A stretch of 64,000 nt of DNA from Achromobacter dolens. Lineage in GTDB: Bacteria; Pseudomonadota; Gammaproteobacteria; Burkholderiales; Burkholderiaceae_B. The notes below the pieces were generated by a model that worked only from the letters and a program-made list of their open reading frames with translations, made no database searches and had not been told where the DNA came from. The position numbers were made by a program, and so were the translations under genes. Location of the stretch: assembly GCF_902859745.1 (NCBI RefSeq), contig NZ_CADIJW010000001.1:248001-312000 (forward strand), in the 5' to 3' direction. This document shows, piece after piece, positions 41,380 through 50,630 of this stretch (position 1 is its first letter; each line of letters starts with the position of its first letter).

Positions 41380-42183
41380 ATGACCGCCTTGCGCACTGAT
41401 TCCCCGCCGCCCGAAGCCGGCCGCTTCGCCCGTGCCGCCACCGGCGTCGGGTTGGCGTTCAAGCGCGCCCTGGTGTCGCAATGCCATCCAACGATGCTGT
41501 TCGCGGTGCTGCTGCCGTTCCTGATTGCGCTGGTCGGGGTGGTGCTGCTGTTCTGGCTGTTCTGGACGCCCCTGACCGACTGGCTTGCCGCCCAGGCCTC
41601 GCATTGGGACTTCATCAACCGCACCGAGGAATGGCTGCTGGCGATGGGGCTGTTCTCGCTCAAGATCTACCTGGTGCCGGTGATCGCGGTGTCGATCCTG
41701 CTGCCGCTGTCGGGCGTGCTGGGCCTGGCGATCGCCGCCGTTTTCGTCATGCCGCTGGTGCTGCGCCACGTGGGCCACCGCGAGTACGCCGGCCTCAGCC
41801 GGCAGGGCAAGCTGGCGACCTCCGTCAGCGTCTGGAACGCGATCTGGGTATCGGGCGCGTTCGTGCTTGGCTGGCTGTTCACCATGCCGTTGTGGCTGGT
41901 GCCGCCGATGGCCTTGATCCTGCCGATCTTCTGGTGGACCTTCGCCTTTTCGCGCATGATGCGGGTCGACGCCATCGTCGAACACGCCAGCCCGGCCGAG
42001 CGCAAGCTCATCCTGGAGCGCCACAACGGCGGCTTCTGGATCATCGGCCTGATCTGTTCGTTGCTGAACCTGCTGCCGCCTGCCTGGATTATCCTGCCGG
42101 TGTTCTCGGCACTGGTCTACGCGCACTACGGCCTGGACGCGCTCCAGCGGCTGCGCCAGGAACGCACCATCGACGTCGCCTGA
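41380..42183 (+). CDS. EI24/CysZ-like membrane protein
   Basis: A 267-residue integral membrane protein with about six hydrophobic segments. The N-terminal GVGLAFKRALVSQCHPTMLFAVLLPFLIAL and the C-half RMMRVDAIVEHASPAERKLI follow the EI24 domain (PF07264) layout shared with CysZ. There is no sulfate-assimilation gene nearby, so a sulfate-uptake role cannot be assumed. The gene lies 46 bp upstream of the CinA-like gene on the same strand. Confidence 0.78.
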   Translation: MTALRTDSPPPEAGRFARAATGVGLAFKRALVSQCHPTMLFAVLLPFLIALVGVVLLFWLFWTPLTDWLAAQASHWDFINRTEEWLLAMGLFSLKIYLVPVIAVSILLPLSGVLGLAIAAVFVMPLVLRHVGHREYAGLSRQGKLATSVSVWNAIWVSGAFVLGWLFTMPLWLVPPMALILPIFWWTFAFSRMMRVDAIVEHASPAERKLILERHNGGFWIIGLICSLLNLLPPAWIILPVFSALVYAHYGLDALQRLRQERTIDVA

Positions 42184-42229
42184 CGCGGCGCCTTCGCCTT
42201 CATTCAACCGCCAATCTCTGGAACCGGAC

Positions 42230-43042
42230 ATGGCTGCAGAATCCGCCTCCCGCCGTATCGGCCTCATCATCGTCGGCGACGAAATCCTGTCGGGCCGCCG
42301 CCAGGACAAGCACTTTTCCAAGGTCGTCGAGCTGCTCGGCGCGCGCGGCATGCAACTGGCCTGGGCGGAGTTCCTGCCCGACGACCGTGACGTGCTGGTT
42401 GCCGCCTACCGGCGCAGCTTCGCCACCGGCGACGTGGTGTTTTCCTGTGGCGGCATCGGCGGCACGCCGGACGACCATACCCGCCAGGCCGCCGCGGCGG
42501 CCCTGGACCTGCCGCTGGCCCTGCATCCCGAGGCCGAGCAGGCGATCGCGCTGCGCACCGCCGAAATGGCGGCCAAGGGGCAGGGCACGGCCGACATGAG
42601 CGCGCCCGAGAACCAGCAGCGGCTGCAGATGGGCGTGTTTCCCGAGGGCTGCGAGATTGTGCCCAATCCGTACAACAGGATTCCGGGCTTCTTCATCCGC
42701 GACCATACCTTCGTGCCAGGCTTTCCCGTGATGGCCTGGCCGATGCTCGAATGGACCCTCGATACGCGTTATCGTGCGTTGCAGCATACGCGCCGCCACG
42801 CGGAGCATTCGTTCCTGGTGTTCAGCATGCCGGAATCGCGCATCACGCCGGCCATGCAAACCGTCGAGAGCCGCTGGCCCGGGGTGCGCGCCTTCAGCCT
42901 GCCGAGCGTCGGCGAAGCCGGCGGCACGCCGCACATCGACCTGGGCGTGAAGGGCGAGCCCGAGGCGGCGGCCGAGGCATTGGCGTTCCTGCGGGCCGAA
43001 GTGCTGCGCCTGGGAGGCAAGCTGGCGCCACCCGCGGGTTGA
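42230..43042 (+). CDS. CinA N-terminal/MoaB-like domain protein
   Basis: A 270-residue single-domain protein of the molybdopterin-binding (MoCF biosynthesis) fold. LIIVGDEILSGRRQDKHF at 12-29 and FSCGGIGGTPDDHTRQA match the CinA N-terminal domain, whereas the C-terminal nicotinamide deamidase domain of full CinA is missing. Such stand-alone forms are common in this family and their reaction is not well defined. Co-directional with the EI24 gene. Confidence 0.87.
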   Translation: MAAESASRRIGLIIVGDEILSGRRQDKHFSKVVELLGARGMQLAWAEFLPDDRDVLVAAYRRSFATGDVVFSCGGIGGTPDDHTRQAAAAALDLPLALHPEAEQAIALRTAEMAAKGQGTADMSAPENQQRLQMGVFPEGCEIVPNPYNRIPGFFIRDHTFVPGFPVMAWPMLEWTLDTRYRALQHTRRHAEHSFLVFSMPESRITPAMQTVESRWPGVRAFSLPSVGEAGGTPHIDLGVKGEPEAAAEALAFLRAEVLRLGGKLAPPAG

Positions 43043-43056
43043 ATCGGGAGCGCTAA

Positions 43057-43082
43057 GGAAAACGGGGCATGTCCCCGTTTCC
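43057..43082 (+). terminator. Hairpin after the CinA-like gene
   Basis: ACGGGG/CCCCGT with flanking GGAAA/TTTCC pairs (one bulged A) forms a stable stem. No T run follows. It could also act as an operator for the downstream iclR gene. Confidence 0.4.
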
Positions 43083-43201
43083 AAGGCCAAAAAACGATTG
43101 CCAAACGGCCCGGTAAATTTCACAATACGGGAAAGAACTGTTTGCTGCGTTGCCGCAAGTCTGGTCTCTTTCGGTGGCGCCGCGCTTGCCCTTCCTTTCC
43201 T

Positions 43202-44065
43202 ATGTCCCGTCCTTCTTCCACCCGTAATGCCCTGGACGCCGAGGCCGATGGCGCTTCGGGCAGTCCCATCGCCATTCAGGTCATCGAGCGCGCCATGCGC
43301 CTGCTCGATGCGCTGGCCGCGCAGCCCGAACCCGTCACGCTCAAGGAATTGTCCGCGACCACCGGCCTGCATGCCTCGACCGCGCACCGCATCCTGAACG
43401 ACCTGGTCGTGGGACGCTATGTCGAACGTGTCGACAACGGCCTGTATCAGTTGGGCATGCGCCTGCTGGAGCTGGGCTCGCTGGTCAAGGGGCGGCTGAA
43501 TGTGCGCGAGGCGGCCATTTCGGCGATGCGGTCGCTGCACAAGCTCACGGGTCAGACGATCAACCTGTCGGTGCAGCAGGGCGACGAAATCGTCTACATC
43601 GACCGCGCCTGGAGCGAGCGCTCGGGCATGCAAGTGGTGCGCGCCATCGGCGGCCGCGCGCCCCTGCACCTGACCTCCACCGGCAAGCTGTTCCTGTCCA
43701 CCGGCGACGCCCGCCAGGTGCGCGCCTACGCCTTGCGCACCGGCCTGGCCGGCCATACGCGCAACAGCCTGACCGATCTCGACCGCCTCGAACGCGAGCT
43801 GGCGCTGGTGCGTCGCCATGGCTACGCCCGCGACAACGAGGAACTGGAGCTGGGCGTGCGCTGCATCGCGGCGGGCATTTTCGATGACACCGGCAAGCTG
43901 GTCGCCGGTCTGTCGATCTCGGCGCCCGCCGAACGCTTGCAGGACGACTGGATCAAGGCCCTGGTGGACACGGCCGCCAGCATTTCCGAGGCGCTGGGCT
44001 ACGAGCCCTCGGTATCCAGCGGCTTCAACGGCCTGGGTATGGCGGCGGAAGCGATGCGCACCTGA
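43202..44065 (+). CDS. IclR-family transcriptional regulator
   Basis: A 287-residue regulator. The N-terminal winged helix (about 20-85) contains VIERAMRLLDALA, TLKELSATTGLHASTAHRIL and YVERVDNGLYQLG. The C-terminal effector domain has TGKLFLSTG, RRHGYARDNEELELGVRCIAAGIFD and a VAGLSISAP stretch. The start ATG 43202 was chosen over an extension of 20 unlike residues. IclR proteins often regulate uptake or degradation of organic acids; the convergent Bug gene is a plausible target. Confidence 0.94.
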   Translation: MSRPSSTRNALDAEADGASGSPIAIQVIERAMRLLDALAAQPEPVTLKELSATTGLHASTAHRILNDLVVGRYVERVDNGLYQLGMRLLELGSLVKGRLNVREAAISAMRSLHKLTGQTINLSVQQGDEIVYIDRAWSERSGMQVVRAIGGRAPLHLTSTGKLFLSTGDARQVRAYALRTGLAGHTRNSLTDLDRLERELALVRRHGYARDNEELELGVRCIAAGIFDDTGKLVAGLSISAPAERLQDDWIKALVDTAASISEALGYEPSVSSGFNGLGMAAEAMRT

Positions 44066-44080
44066 TCGCCTGCGTTGCCG

Positions 44081-44133
44081 CGGCCATGAAAAAGCCCCCC
44101 GGTTTCAGCAACCGAGGGGCTTTTTCATGGCCG
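44081..44133. terminator. Long bidirectional terminator between iclR and the Bug gene
   Basis: A near-perfect inverted repeat CGGCCATGAAAAAGCCCC ... GGGGCTTTTTCATGGCCG encloses a further CGGT/ACCG stem. The A and T runs inside the arms let it terminate both convergent genes. Confidence 0.88.
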
Positions 44134-44197
44134 TGGCGAAACTATCCGCCAGGCGCGATGCACAGCGCAGGCCCCGCCCGGCGGGGCCCGCCCTGAA

Positions 44198-45175
44198 TTA
44201 CTGCTGTTCGACGCCGGCCTTCTTGAACAGCTCGGCCCACTGCGGGACCTGCTGCTTGACCTTGGCGTCCAGGGCCTGCGGGTTGGCGTCGGCGGTCAGC
44301 ACCGTGGCGCCCAGTTGCTTCATGCGTTCCTGGAACTTCGGATCCGCCAGGCCAGCCTGCAGGCTCTTGACCAGCTTGTCGACCACCGGCTTGGGCGTGC
44401 CCTTCGGCACCCACATCCCATGCCAGATACCCACTTCGAAACCCTTGAAGCCGGACTCGTCCATGGTCGGCAGCTTGGGCAGGGTGGGCACGCGCTGCAG
44501 GCTGGTGACGGCGTAGGCCTTGACCTTGCCGCTGTCGATCTGCTGCGTGGTGTTGGTGGTCTGGTCGCACAACAGGTCGACCTGCTTGCCCAGCAGGTCG
44601 TTCATGGCTGGCGCCGTGCCCTTGTAGGGGATGGTCAGCAGTTGCACGCCCAGGGCCTCGACCAGCATGGTGCCGCACAGGTGGCTGGCGGCGCCGATGC
44701 CGGCGTTGGCCAGCGAGACCTTGTCCTTGTTCTTTTTGACGTAGTCGGCCAGTTCCTGGATGTTGTTGGGCGGGAAGTCGGAGCGCGCGATGATGGTCAT
44801 GGGCACGTCGACCACCAGGCCGATCGGCTCGAAGCTCTTGTAGGGGTCGTACCCCGGGTTCTTGTAGAGCGACGGCGCGGTCGAGAAGCCGGCGTGCATC
44901 AGCAGCACGGAATAGCCGTCCGGCTGCGAGCGGGCCACCTGCGTGGTGCCGATCGTGCCGCCCGCGCCGCCCTTGTTTTCGACCACGACGGTCTGGCCCA
45001 GCGAATGCCGCATGGCTTCAGCCAGCGAACGCGCGACGTTGTCCGTCGGACCGCCGGCGGCGAAAGGCACCACCATGTTGATGGGGCGTTCCGGGAATTC
45101 CGCGTGGGCGGCGCCGGCCGCGAGCATGGCGCTGGCCGCGAGCAGGGCCGAAAGCGTGCGGGGGATGAGGGTCAT
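44198..45175 (-). CDS. Bug-family tripartite tricarboxylate transporter substrate-binding protein
   Basis: A 325-residue periplasmic binding protein. A signal peptide ends near AAGAAHA-EFP. The family signatures are FPERPINMVVPFAAGGPTDNVARSLA, ENKGGAGGTIGTTQVAR and DGYSVLLMHAG. Bug proteins are hugely expanded in Bordetella relatives and bind carboxylates, amides or other small ligands. No TctA/TctB membrane genes are nearby, so it is an orphan. It converges on the IclR gene. Confidence 0.94.
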   Translation of the reverse strand: MTLIPRTLSALLAASAMLAAGAAHAEFPERPINMVVPFAAGGPTDNVARSLAEAMRHSLGQTVVVENKGGAGGTIGTTQVARSQPDGYSVLLMHAGFSTAPSLYKNPGYDPYKSFEPIGLVVDVPMTIIARSDFPPNNIQELADYVKKNKDKVSLANAGIGAASHLCGTMLVEALGVQLLTIPYKGTAPAMNDLLGKQVDLLCDQTTNTTQQIDSGKVKAYAVTSLQRVPTLPKLPTMDESGFKGFEVGIWHGMWVPKGTPKPVVDKLVKSLQAGLADPKFQERMKQLGATVLTADANPQALDAKVKQQVPQWAELFKKAGVEQQ

Positions 45176-45300
45176 GAAGTCTCCAATTGCAGGGTTTTGC
45201 TTGCTGCGATGTGTTTTTGACCGCTGACTTATCGTTTGTGTTTATCTGTCATCAGCGTGCAAGCAGTGTAGAAAAGAATTGATACGCCGTCATGTCCGGT

Positions 45301-45446
45301 ATTTCCCGAATCATGGGAAATGCTTGAGTTGGATCAATCCTGCACCGGCGCCTGCACTGTTAATGTGCAAATAGTTGTTGCGTTGCACCAATATTGCTTG
45401 ACAAGGTTTTTTAGGCCCGTAGAATATCAATTGTGCAGTGCATCAA
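45301..45446 (+). promoter_or_regulatory. Phasin promoter region with two inverted-repeat elements
   Basis: This interval holds the control signals for the phasin gene. An inverted repeat ATTTCCC-N7-GGGAAAT is at 45301-45321. A promoter reads TTGACA (45398-45403), 16-bp spacer, TAGAAT (45420-45425). An imperfect palindrome TTGTGCAGTGCATCAA at 45431-45446 lies just past the -10, where a repressor would block initiation. TGC-rich sites of this kind are bound by the PHB-responsive repressor PhaR in related bacteria (inference). It explains the gene-free 45176-45558. Confidence 0.6.
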
Positions 45447-45558
45447 ACGGGCCGGCGGTAGCTTGTAGTACCAGTTTCCGCGCACGTTCCTTATTTCGTC
45501 GCAGACACCATCCTTACTCGCCGGACAGCCTCCGGCTACCCCTAAAAGGAGCAATTCT

Positions 45559-46137
45559 ATGAGCGCTATCCCGCAACAAGTCCTGGACCGTCAAAAAGCC
45601 AGCATCAACACTTTCGTGGCCGCCCAGTCGGCCGTGTTCGCCGGCTTCGAAAAGCTGGTCGAGCTGAATCTGAAGGTCGTGCGCGCCACCCTGGACGAAG
45701 TCGCCCAGAAGTCGCAGCAAGCCGCTGAAGTGAAGGACCCGCAGGAAGCCGCGGCGTTCGCCTCCGGCCTGCTGCAACCGGGCGCCGAAAAGGCCTTGGC
45801 CTACACCAAGCACGTGTATGACATCGTCGCTGGCGTGCAGGGCAATCTGGTCAAGCTGACCGAAGAACAGATCGCCGAAGGCCAGCAGCAACTGAGCGAA
45901 GCCGTCGAGCAGTTCTCCAAGAACGCGCCGACGGGTTCGGAAAGCGCGGTCGCCCTGATCAAGTCCTCGCTGGCCACCGCCAACAGCGCCTACGATTCCC
46001 TGACCAAGGCCGCCAAGCAGGCCGCCGAGGTCGCCGAGTCGAACCTGAATGCCGCCGCCAACGCAACCTTCAAGGCCGCGACGGATGCCGCCGACGCCGC
46101 CACCAAGGTTGCCAGCCGTAGCCGTCGCAGCGCCTGA
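45559..46137 (+). CDS. phaP: Phasin, polyhydroxyalkanoate granule protein
   Basis: A 192-residue, almost entirely helical protein rich in Ala, Glu, Lys and Gln with no cysteine, typical of phasins that coat PHB granules. The phasin_2 pattern VLDRQKASINTFVAAQSAVFAGFEKLVELNLKV is at residues 9-41, and the C-terminus is Ala/Lys-rich, ending KVASRSRRSA. A strong AAAGGAG site lies before the ATG. Monocistronic, with its own promoter and terminator. Confidence 0.92.
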   Translation: MSAIPQQVLDRQKASINTFVAAQSAVFAGFEKLVELNLKVVRATLDEVAQKSQQAAEVKDPQEAAAFASGLLQPGAEKALAYTKHVYDIVAGVQGNLVKLTEEQIAEGQQQLSEAVEQFSKNAPTGSESAVALIKSSLATANSAYDSLTKAAKQAAEVAESNLNAAANATFKAATDAADAATKVASRSRRSA

Positions 46138-46210
46138 GTATTTGGCGCGTGATGCTGCGCAAATCGCAGTAATGTAGTACTGTTGAGTGACAGAGCAGAG
46201 CTGGAATTAG

Positions 46211-46238
46211 GGCCACCCTTCGGGTGGCCTCTTTTTTT
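46211..46238 (+). terminator. Terminator of the phasin gene
   Basis: GGCCACCC-TTC-GGGTGGCC followed by a seven-T run; a strong intrinsic terminator. Confidence 0.9.
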
Positions 46239-46264
46239 GCCCGTTTTCCGGGGCGCGCCGGCGT

Positions 46265-47305
46265 TCAGCGGGCGACGGCCCGCACGCACTCGCCCACCAG
46301 GGCCGGGCCGCGGTAGATCAGGCCGGTATATAGCTGCACCGCGTCGGCGCCAGCCTGCATTTTCTCCAGGGCCTGGCGGCCCGACAGCACACCGCCCACG
46401 CCGATGATCGCCAGGCTGTCGCCCAGGCGTTCCTTCAGCCTGCGGATCACCGCCAGCGACAGTTCATGCACCGGCGCCCCGGACAGGCCGCCCGCTTCCT
46501 CGGCGTGCGCCAGGCCGGTGACCGCGTCGCGGGATAGCGTGGTATTGGTGGCGATGACGCCGTCGATGCCATGGCGCGGCAGCGCGTCGGCGATGGCGTC
46601 GATCTGTTCGGTGGTGAGGTCGGGGGCGATCTTGACCGCCATCGGCACACGATGCTGGTGCTGGTCTTCCAGTGCGCGGCGCTTGTCCGCCAGTTGCGCC
46701 AGCAGGGCCGACAATTCGTCGCCGCCTTGCAGCGCGCGCAGATTCTTGGTGTTGGGCGATGAGATGTTCACCGTGACGTAGTCGGCGTGCGGGTAGACGC
46801 CGGCCAGGCCGATCAGGTAGTCGTCGGCCGCGCGCTCGATCGGGGTGTCGGCATTCTTGCCGATGTTCAGGCCGAGGATGCCGCCCTGCTTGCGCCACTG
46901 GCTGCGCTGCACGTTGGCCAGGAACGCGTCCAGCCCCTGGTTGTTGAAGCCCAGGCGGTTGATCAGCGCGTTGGCGCGCGGCAGGCGGAACATGCGCGGC
47001 TTGGGGTTGCCCGGCTGTGCCCGGGGAGTTACCGTGCCGACCTCGACGAAACCGAACCCCAGATTGCCGAGCGCGTCGATATAGGCGCCGTTCTTGTCCA
47101 GTCCCGCCGCCAGTCCGATGGGGTTGGCCAGCCGCATGCCCATCAAGGTGCAGGGCGCCTTGGGTTGGGCGTGCAGCAGCTTGCGCGTGGCGCCGCAATC
47201 ATAGGCCCGCTGCAGTCCCGACAAGGTGACTTCGTGGGCGGTTTCCGCGTCCATGGCGAACAGCGCCGGGCGGGCCAGGGAATAGGCGTGGAAGAGGATC
47301 GACAT
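46265..47305 (-). CDS. pyrD: Dihydroorotate dehydrogenase (quinone), class 2
   Basis: A 346-residue membrane-associated FMN enzyme of pyrimidine synthesis that passes electrons to ubiquinone. The N-terminal amphipathic helices ([21 protein letters not shown]) mark class 2. [25 protein letters not shown], the catalytic Ser in [12 protein letters not shown], and [11 protein letters not shown] are present. The ATG at 47305 fits E. coli PyrD; the longer frame upstream is not coding. It follows bpt by 56 bp on the same strand. Confidence 0.96.
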   Translation of the reverse strand: MSILFHAYSLARPALFAMDAETAHEVTLSGLQRAYDCGATRKLLHAQPKAPCTLMGMRLANPIGLAAGLDKNGAYIDALGNLGFGFVEVGTVTPRAQPGNPKPRMFRLPRANALINRLGFNNQGLDAFLANVQRSQWRKQGGILGLNIGKNADTPIERAADDYLIGLAGVYPHADYVTVNISSPNTKNLRALQGGDELSALLAQLADKRRALEDQHQHRVPMAVKIAPDLTTEQIDAIADALPRHGIDGVIATNTTLSRDAVTGLAHAEEAGGLSGAPVHELSLAVIRRLKERLGDSLAIIGVGGVLSGRQALEKMQAGADAVQLYTGLIYRGPALVGECVRAVAR

Positions 47306-47361
47306 GGAGCGGGATTGTAAAGCGTCTTTGGCCCGCCCTGCGGGCCAGGCTCGGTCGCGGA

Positions 47362-48111
47362 TCAGGCCTGGGGACCGGACGCGGCGGGCGCGGGCGGCTC
47401 TCCCCAGGCGCCGTCGACCAGATACTGGGCGGGATGGAAGCTGGCCTTGTACGACATTTTCTGGCTGTCGGCGATCCAGTAGCCCAGGTAGAGCCACGGG
47501 AGATTGAGCGTGCGGCATTGCTCGATCTGCCAGAGGATGCTGTAGGTGCCCAGGCTGCCCGGCACGTCGGGGTCGTAGAAGGTGTAGACGGACGACAGGC
47601 CGTCGTCCAGCACGTCGATGATCGAGACCATCATCAGCACCCCCGCGGGATCGCGGAATTCGACAAGGCGGGTGTTGACGCGGCTGGTCAGCAGGAACTG
47701 CGCGTACTGCGTGCGGCTGTCCTCGTCCATGCCGCCGCCGGGATGGCGCCCCTGCTGGTAGCGGGTATAGAGCCGATAGTGTTCTGGCGACCAGGCCAAT
47801 TCGGCCACGAACGACTGCAGGTTGCGATGGTCTCGCCACGCACGGCGCTGGCTGCGGTTGGGCGCGAAGCTGGCGGTGTCGACCCGCACCGGCACACAGG
47901 CGTGGCAGTTGTCGCAGTGCGGGCGGTAGGTGAACAGGCCGCTGCGTCGAAACCCTTGCTCGACCAACTGAGAGTAGGTGCCGGCGTTGATCAGGTGGCC
48001 GGGTGCGGCGACCTGCGAGCGCGCCTGGCGTCCCGGCAGATAGCTGCAAGGGTAGGGAGCGGTCGCGTAGAACTGCAGCGTGGAGAAAGGTAATTCTTTG
48101 AGCTGGCTCAT
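47362..48111 (-). CDS. bpt: Aspartate/glutamate leucyltransferase (Bpt)
   Basis: A 249-residue aminoacyl-tRNA-protein transferase of the N-end rule pathway, which adds Leu to N-terminal Asp/Glu so that ClpS/ClpAP can degrade the protein. The N-terminal [12 protein letters not shown] and [24 protein letters not shown] carry the ATE/Bpt cysteines, and the C-terminal domain has [10 protein letters not shown] and [17 protein letters not shown]. It lies 116 bp after aat, so both bacterial leucyl transferases are together. Confidence 0.93.
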   Translation of the reverse strand: MSQLKELPFSTLQFYATAPYPCSYLPGRQARSQVAAPGHLINAGTYSQLVEQGFRRSGLFTYRPHCDNCHACVPVRVDTASFAPNRSQRRAWRDHRNLQSFVAELAWSPEHYRLYTRYQQGRHPGGGMDEDSRTQYAQFLLTSRVNTRLVEFRDPAGVLMMVSIIDVLDDGLSSVYTFYDPDVPGSLGTYSILWQIEQCRTLNLPWLYLGYWIADSQKMSYKASFHPAQYLVDGAWGEPPAPAASGPQA

Positions 48112-48227
48112 GTGGAATCCCGGCGTCCGGCGCCAAGTCCGTGACGGGGACCACTACATATTAACGCCTAACACGGCCGGTGATGTGCGGGGAGGGCGGC
48201 GCGCGGCGCCACCCGGCGGGAAGGCCG

Positions 48228-48986
48228 TCAGGCCGGGGCGCCCGGCGCCAGGGGCAGCAGCCGCCCCCCGCTGTCCAGCCGTCCCGGACCCCAGGTCAGC
48301 GGCGGTTGCGCGGTGGCGGCGCGTATGTGCTCCAGGAAGCGCGAGCGCGGCACCGGCCGCGCGCCCAGGCTGGCGAGATGGCGGGTCTGCTGCTGGCAGT
48401 CGATCCATTGCACGCCCTGCGCGCTGACGTAGCGCACCAGGTAGGCCAGCGCGACCTTGGAGGCGTTGGGCACGCGCGTGAACATCGATTCACCGAAGAA
48501 CATGCGGCCCAGGTTGATGCCGTACAGGCCGCCGGCCAGTTCGCCGTCGATCCAGGTTTCGATGCTGTGGACGTAACCTGCCCGGTGCCAGTCGAGGTAG
48601 GCCTGCCGCATGGCGGCGGTGATCCAGGTGCCGGGCTGGCCATCGCGCGGCGCGGCGCAGTGCGCCATCACCGTGGCGAATGCCGTATCGACCCGCACCT
48701 CGATGCGCGGCGCGGCCTCCTGCTCTTGGCTGGCGATCTGGCGCAGCAGCTTGCGCAGCGAGTGCGAGGGCGCGAAGTCGCGACAGGCCAGCACCATGCG
48801 CGGATCCGGGCTCCACCACAGGATCGGCTCGCCCTCGGAATACCAGGGAAAGATACCGTTCGAATAGGCCTGGATCAGGCGCGGCGTGGACAGGTCGGCG
48901 CCGGCCGCCAGCAGGCCGTCCGGATCCGTCAGGGCGAATTCAGCCGGTGGAAACGGCGTGTCCGCGGCAAGCCAGGGCAGCTTCAA
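48228..48986 (-). CDS. aat: Leucyl/phenylalanyl-tRNA-protein transferase (TTG start)
   Basis: A 252-residue transferase adding Leu or Phe to N-terminal Lys/Arg. [63 protein letters not shown] and GESMF are family signatures. The start is TTG at 48986, overlapping the Nudix stop (TTGA), which indicates translational coupling. There is no ATG that keeps the family N-terminus [12 protein letters not shown]. Confidence 0.95.
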   Translation of the reverse strand: MKLPWLAADTPFPPAEFALTDPDGLLAAGADLSTPRLIQAYSNGIFPWYSEGEPILWWSPDPRMVLACRDFAPSHSLRKLLRQIASQEQEAAPRIEVRVDTAFATVMAHCAAPRDGQPGTWITAAMRQAYLDWHRAGYVHSIETWIDGELAGGLYGINLGRMFFGESMFTRVPNASKVALAYLVRYVSAQGVQWIDCQQQTRHLASLGARPVPRSRFLEHIRAATAQPPLTWGPGRLDSGGRLLPLAPGAPA

Positions 48987-49564
48987 CGGTGCGATTCTAG
49001 GGTGTAGTGGTGAGGGCCGAACGTGCCGCGCCTGCGGTCCTCGAAATAGCGTTGCAACGTGGTCGCCACGGTGCGGAACGCCAGGTCGTCCCAGGGAATG
49101 TCGGCCTCGTCGTAGAAGCGGGCTTCCAGGCTTTCCGGGCCGGGATCCAGCTCGGGGCCCAGCACCTCGGCCAGATAGAAGACATGCACCTGCTCGATCT
49201 GCGGCACGTCGATGATGGTGTAGATATCGCCCAGCCGGATGCGTGCGCCGGATTCTTCCAGCGTTTCGCGGCCGGCGCCTTGCGCGGTGCTCTCGCCCAG
49301 TTCCATGAAGCCGGCCGGCAGCGTCCAGGTGTTGTAGCGTGGCTCGATGGCGCGCCGGCACAGCAGCACGCGGTTGTCCAGAACCGGCACCGTGCCCACC
49401 ACCAGCCGCGGATTCTGGTAGTGGATCGCGCCGCAGTGGTCGCAGATGTCCCGTTCGCGGTTGTCGCCCTCGGGCACCCGGCGGTTCACGGGCGAGCCGC
49501 ATTGGCTGCAGAAATTCGCACGGCGCGGCGCGGGGAAGTATTCGAGGGGCGATTTGGCGGTCAT
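48983..49564 (-). CDS. Nudix hydrolase with N-terminal zinc ribbon
   Basis: A 193-residue protein. Residues 18-46 form a zinc ribbon (FCSQCG ... ICDHCG). The Nudix box is [23 protein letters not shown] with all conserved Glu and Arg. The ribbon-plus-Nudix layout resembles NudC-like NADH or RNA-cap pyrophosphatases, but it is shorter than NudC. Its stop overlaps the TTG start of aat, making Nudix-aat-bpt-pyrD a likely operon. Confidence 0.92.
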   Translation of the reverse strand: MTAKSPLEYFPAPRRANFCSQCGSPVNRRVPEGDNRERDICDHCGAIHYQNPRLVVGTVPVLDNRVLLCRRAIEPRYNTWTLPAGFMELGESTAQGAGRETLEESGARIRLGDIYTIIDVPQIEQVHVFYLAEVLGPELDPGPESLEARFYDEADIPWDDLAFRTVATTLQRYFEDRRRGTFGPHHYTLESHR

Positions 49565-49574
49565 GGCTACGATT

Positions 49575-50507
49575 CTAACGGCTGTGGCGCCGGCTGGCGC
49601 GCCGCGCGGGCGCCATCGGCGCGCGGGTGCCGAAGCGTTCTTCCAGGTGTTCGACGAAGGAACGCACCTTGGGCGAGAGGAAGCGCCGGTGCGGATAGGC
49701 GGCGTACATGGAAATCGGGGTGTGGGCGTAGTCCTGTAGCAGCGCGGTCAGGCGGCCGGCGCGCACGTCCTCGCCCACCAGGAATTCCGGCTGCAGGATC
49801 ACGCCGTGCCCGGCCAGCGCCGCGGTGCGGAGCACGTCGCCATTGTTGGCGCGCAGGGCGGCGTTGATCCGCACCAGGTGGGTGACCCCGTCCTTCTCGA
49901 AATGCCATTCGTTGCCGGTGCTGGCGTAGGCGTAATGCAGGCAGCGGTGCTGTTTCAGGTCGTCCGGTGTCTGTGGCACGCCATGGCGTTCCAGGTAGGC
50001 GGGCGCGGCGCACACCAGCAACTGCTGCGGCGCCAGCGGTCGCGCCACCAGCGACGAATCCTGCAGCGGGCCGATACGCACCGCGACGTCGTACCCATCC
50101 TCTACCAGGTCGACGACGCGGTCGTTCAGATCCAGGTCGATGATGACGTCGGGATAGCGCAGCAGGTATTCGGCGATGGCCGGTCCCAGGTGCAGGATGC
50201 CGAACGAGACCGGCGCGCTGACGCGCAGGCGCCCGCTGGGCGCCTGGCCCTCGGCCTGCAGCGACAGCTCGAGGTCGGCCACTTCGGCCAGGATCGGCCG
50301 CACCCGCTCGTAGAAGGCGCGGCCGGCGTCGGTCATGCTGAGCTTGCGGGTGGTGCGGTTCAGCAGCCGCACGCCGTATTTTTCTTCGAGGTATGCGATC
50401 TGGCGGGTGACCACGGAGCGCGCCTGCCCCATCTTGTCCGCGGCGGCCGCGAACGAGCCCAGTTCCACGACTCGGGCAAAGGTCTGCATGGCAGTGTGGG
50501 TGTCCAT
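49575..50507 (-). CDS. LysR-family transcriptional regulator
   Basis: A 310-residue LysR regulator. The N-terminal HTH (AMQTFARVVELGSFAAAADKMGQARSVVTRQIAYLEEKYGVRL) is followed by a substrate-binding domain with SGRLRVSAPVSFG and YDVAVRIGPLQDSSLVARPL. It is divergent from the DoxX gene with inverted repeats in between, so DoxX is the obvious candidate target. Confidence 0.95.
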   Translation of the reverse strand: MDTHTAMQTFARVVELGSFAAAADKMGQARSVVTRQIAYLEEKYGVRLLNRTTRKLSMTDAGRAFYERVRPILAEVADLELSLQAEGQAPSGRLRVSAPVSFGILHLGPAIAEYLLRYPDVIIDLDLNDRVVDLVEDGYDVAVRIGPLQDSSLVARPLAPQQLLVCAAPAYLERHGVPQTPDDLKQHRCLHYAYASTGNEWHFEKDGVTHLVRINAALRANNGDVLRTAALAGHGVILQPEFLVGEDVRAGRLTALLQDYAHTPISMYAAYPHRRFLSPKVRSFVEHLEERFGTRAPMAPARRASRRHSR

Positions 50508-50508
50508 G

Positions 50509-50574
50509 ATTGTTACCTAATGGGGAACAATAAGTTGCGATTTTGCATGTTTATCTTTGTTTTTGGAATCGCAA
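50509..50574. promoter_or_regulatory. Two inverted repeats between lysR and doxX
   Basis: ATTGTT-N11-AACAAT (50509-50531) has the LysR-type layout and begins two bases upstream of the lysR ATG. A second repeat, TTGCGATT ... AATCGCAA, spans 50535-50574. The first is a candidate autorepression/activation site for the LysR protein. Confidence 0.6.
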
Positions 50575-50630
50575 GAATAGCGGCCATGAAGAATCTTCCC
50601 GTTCTGGGCGATTCGCTCACGGAGAATGCA

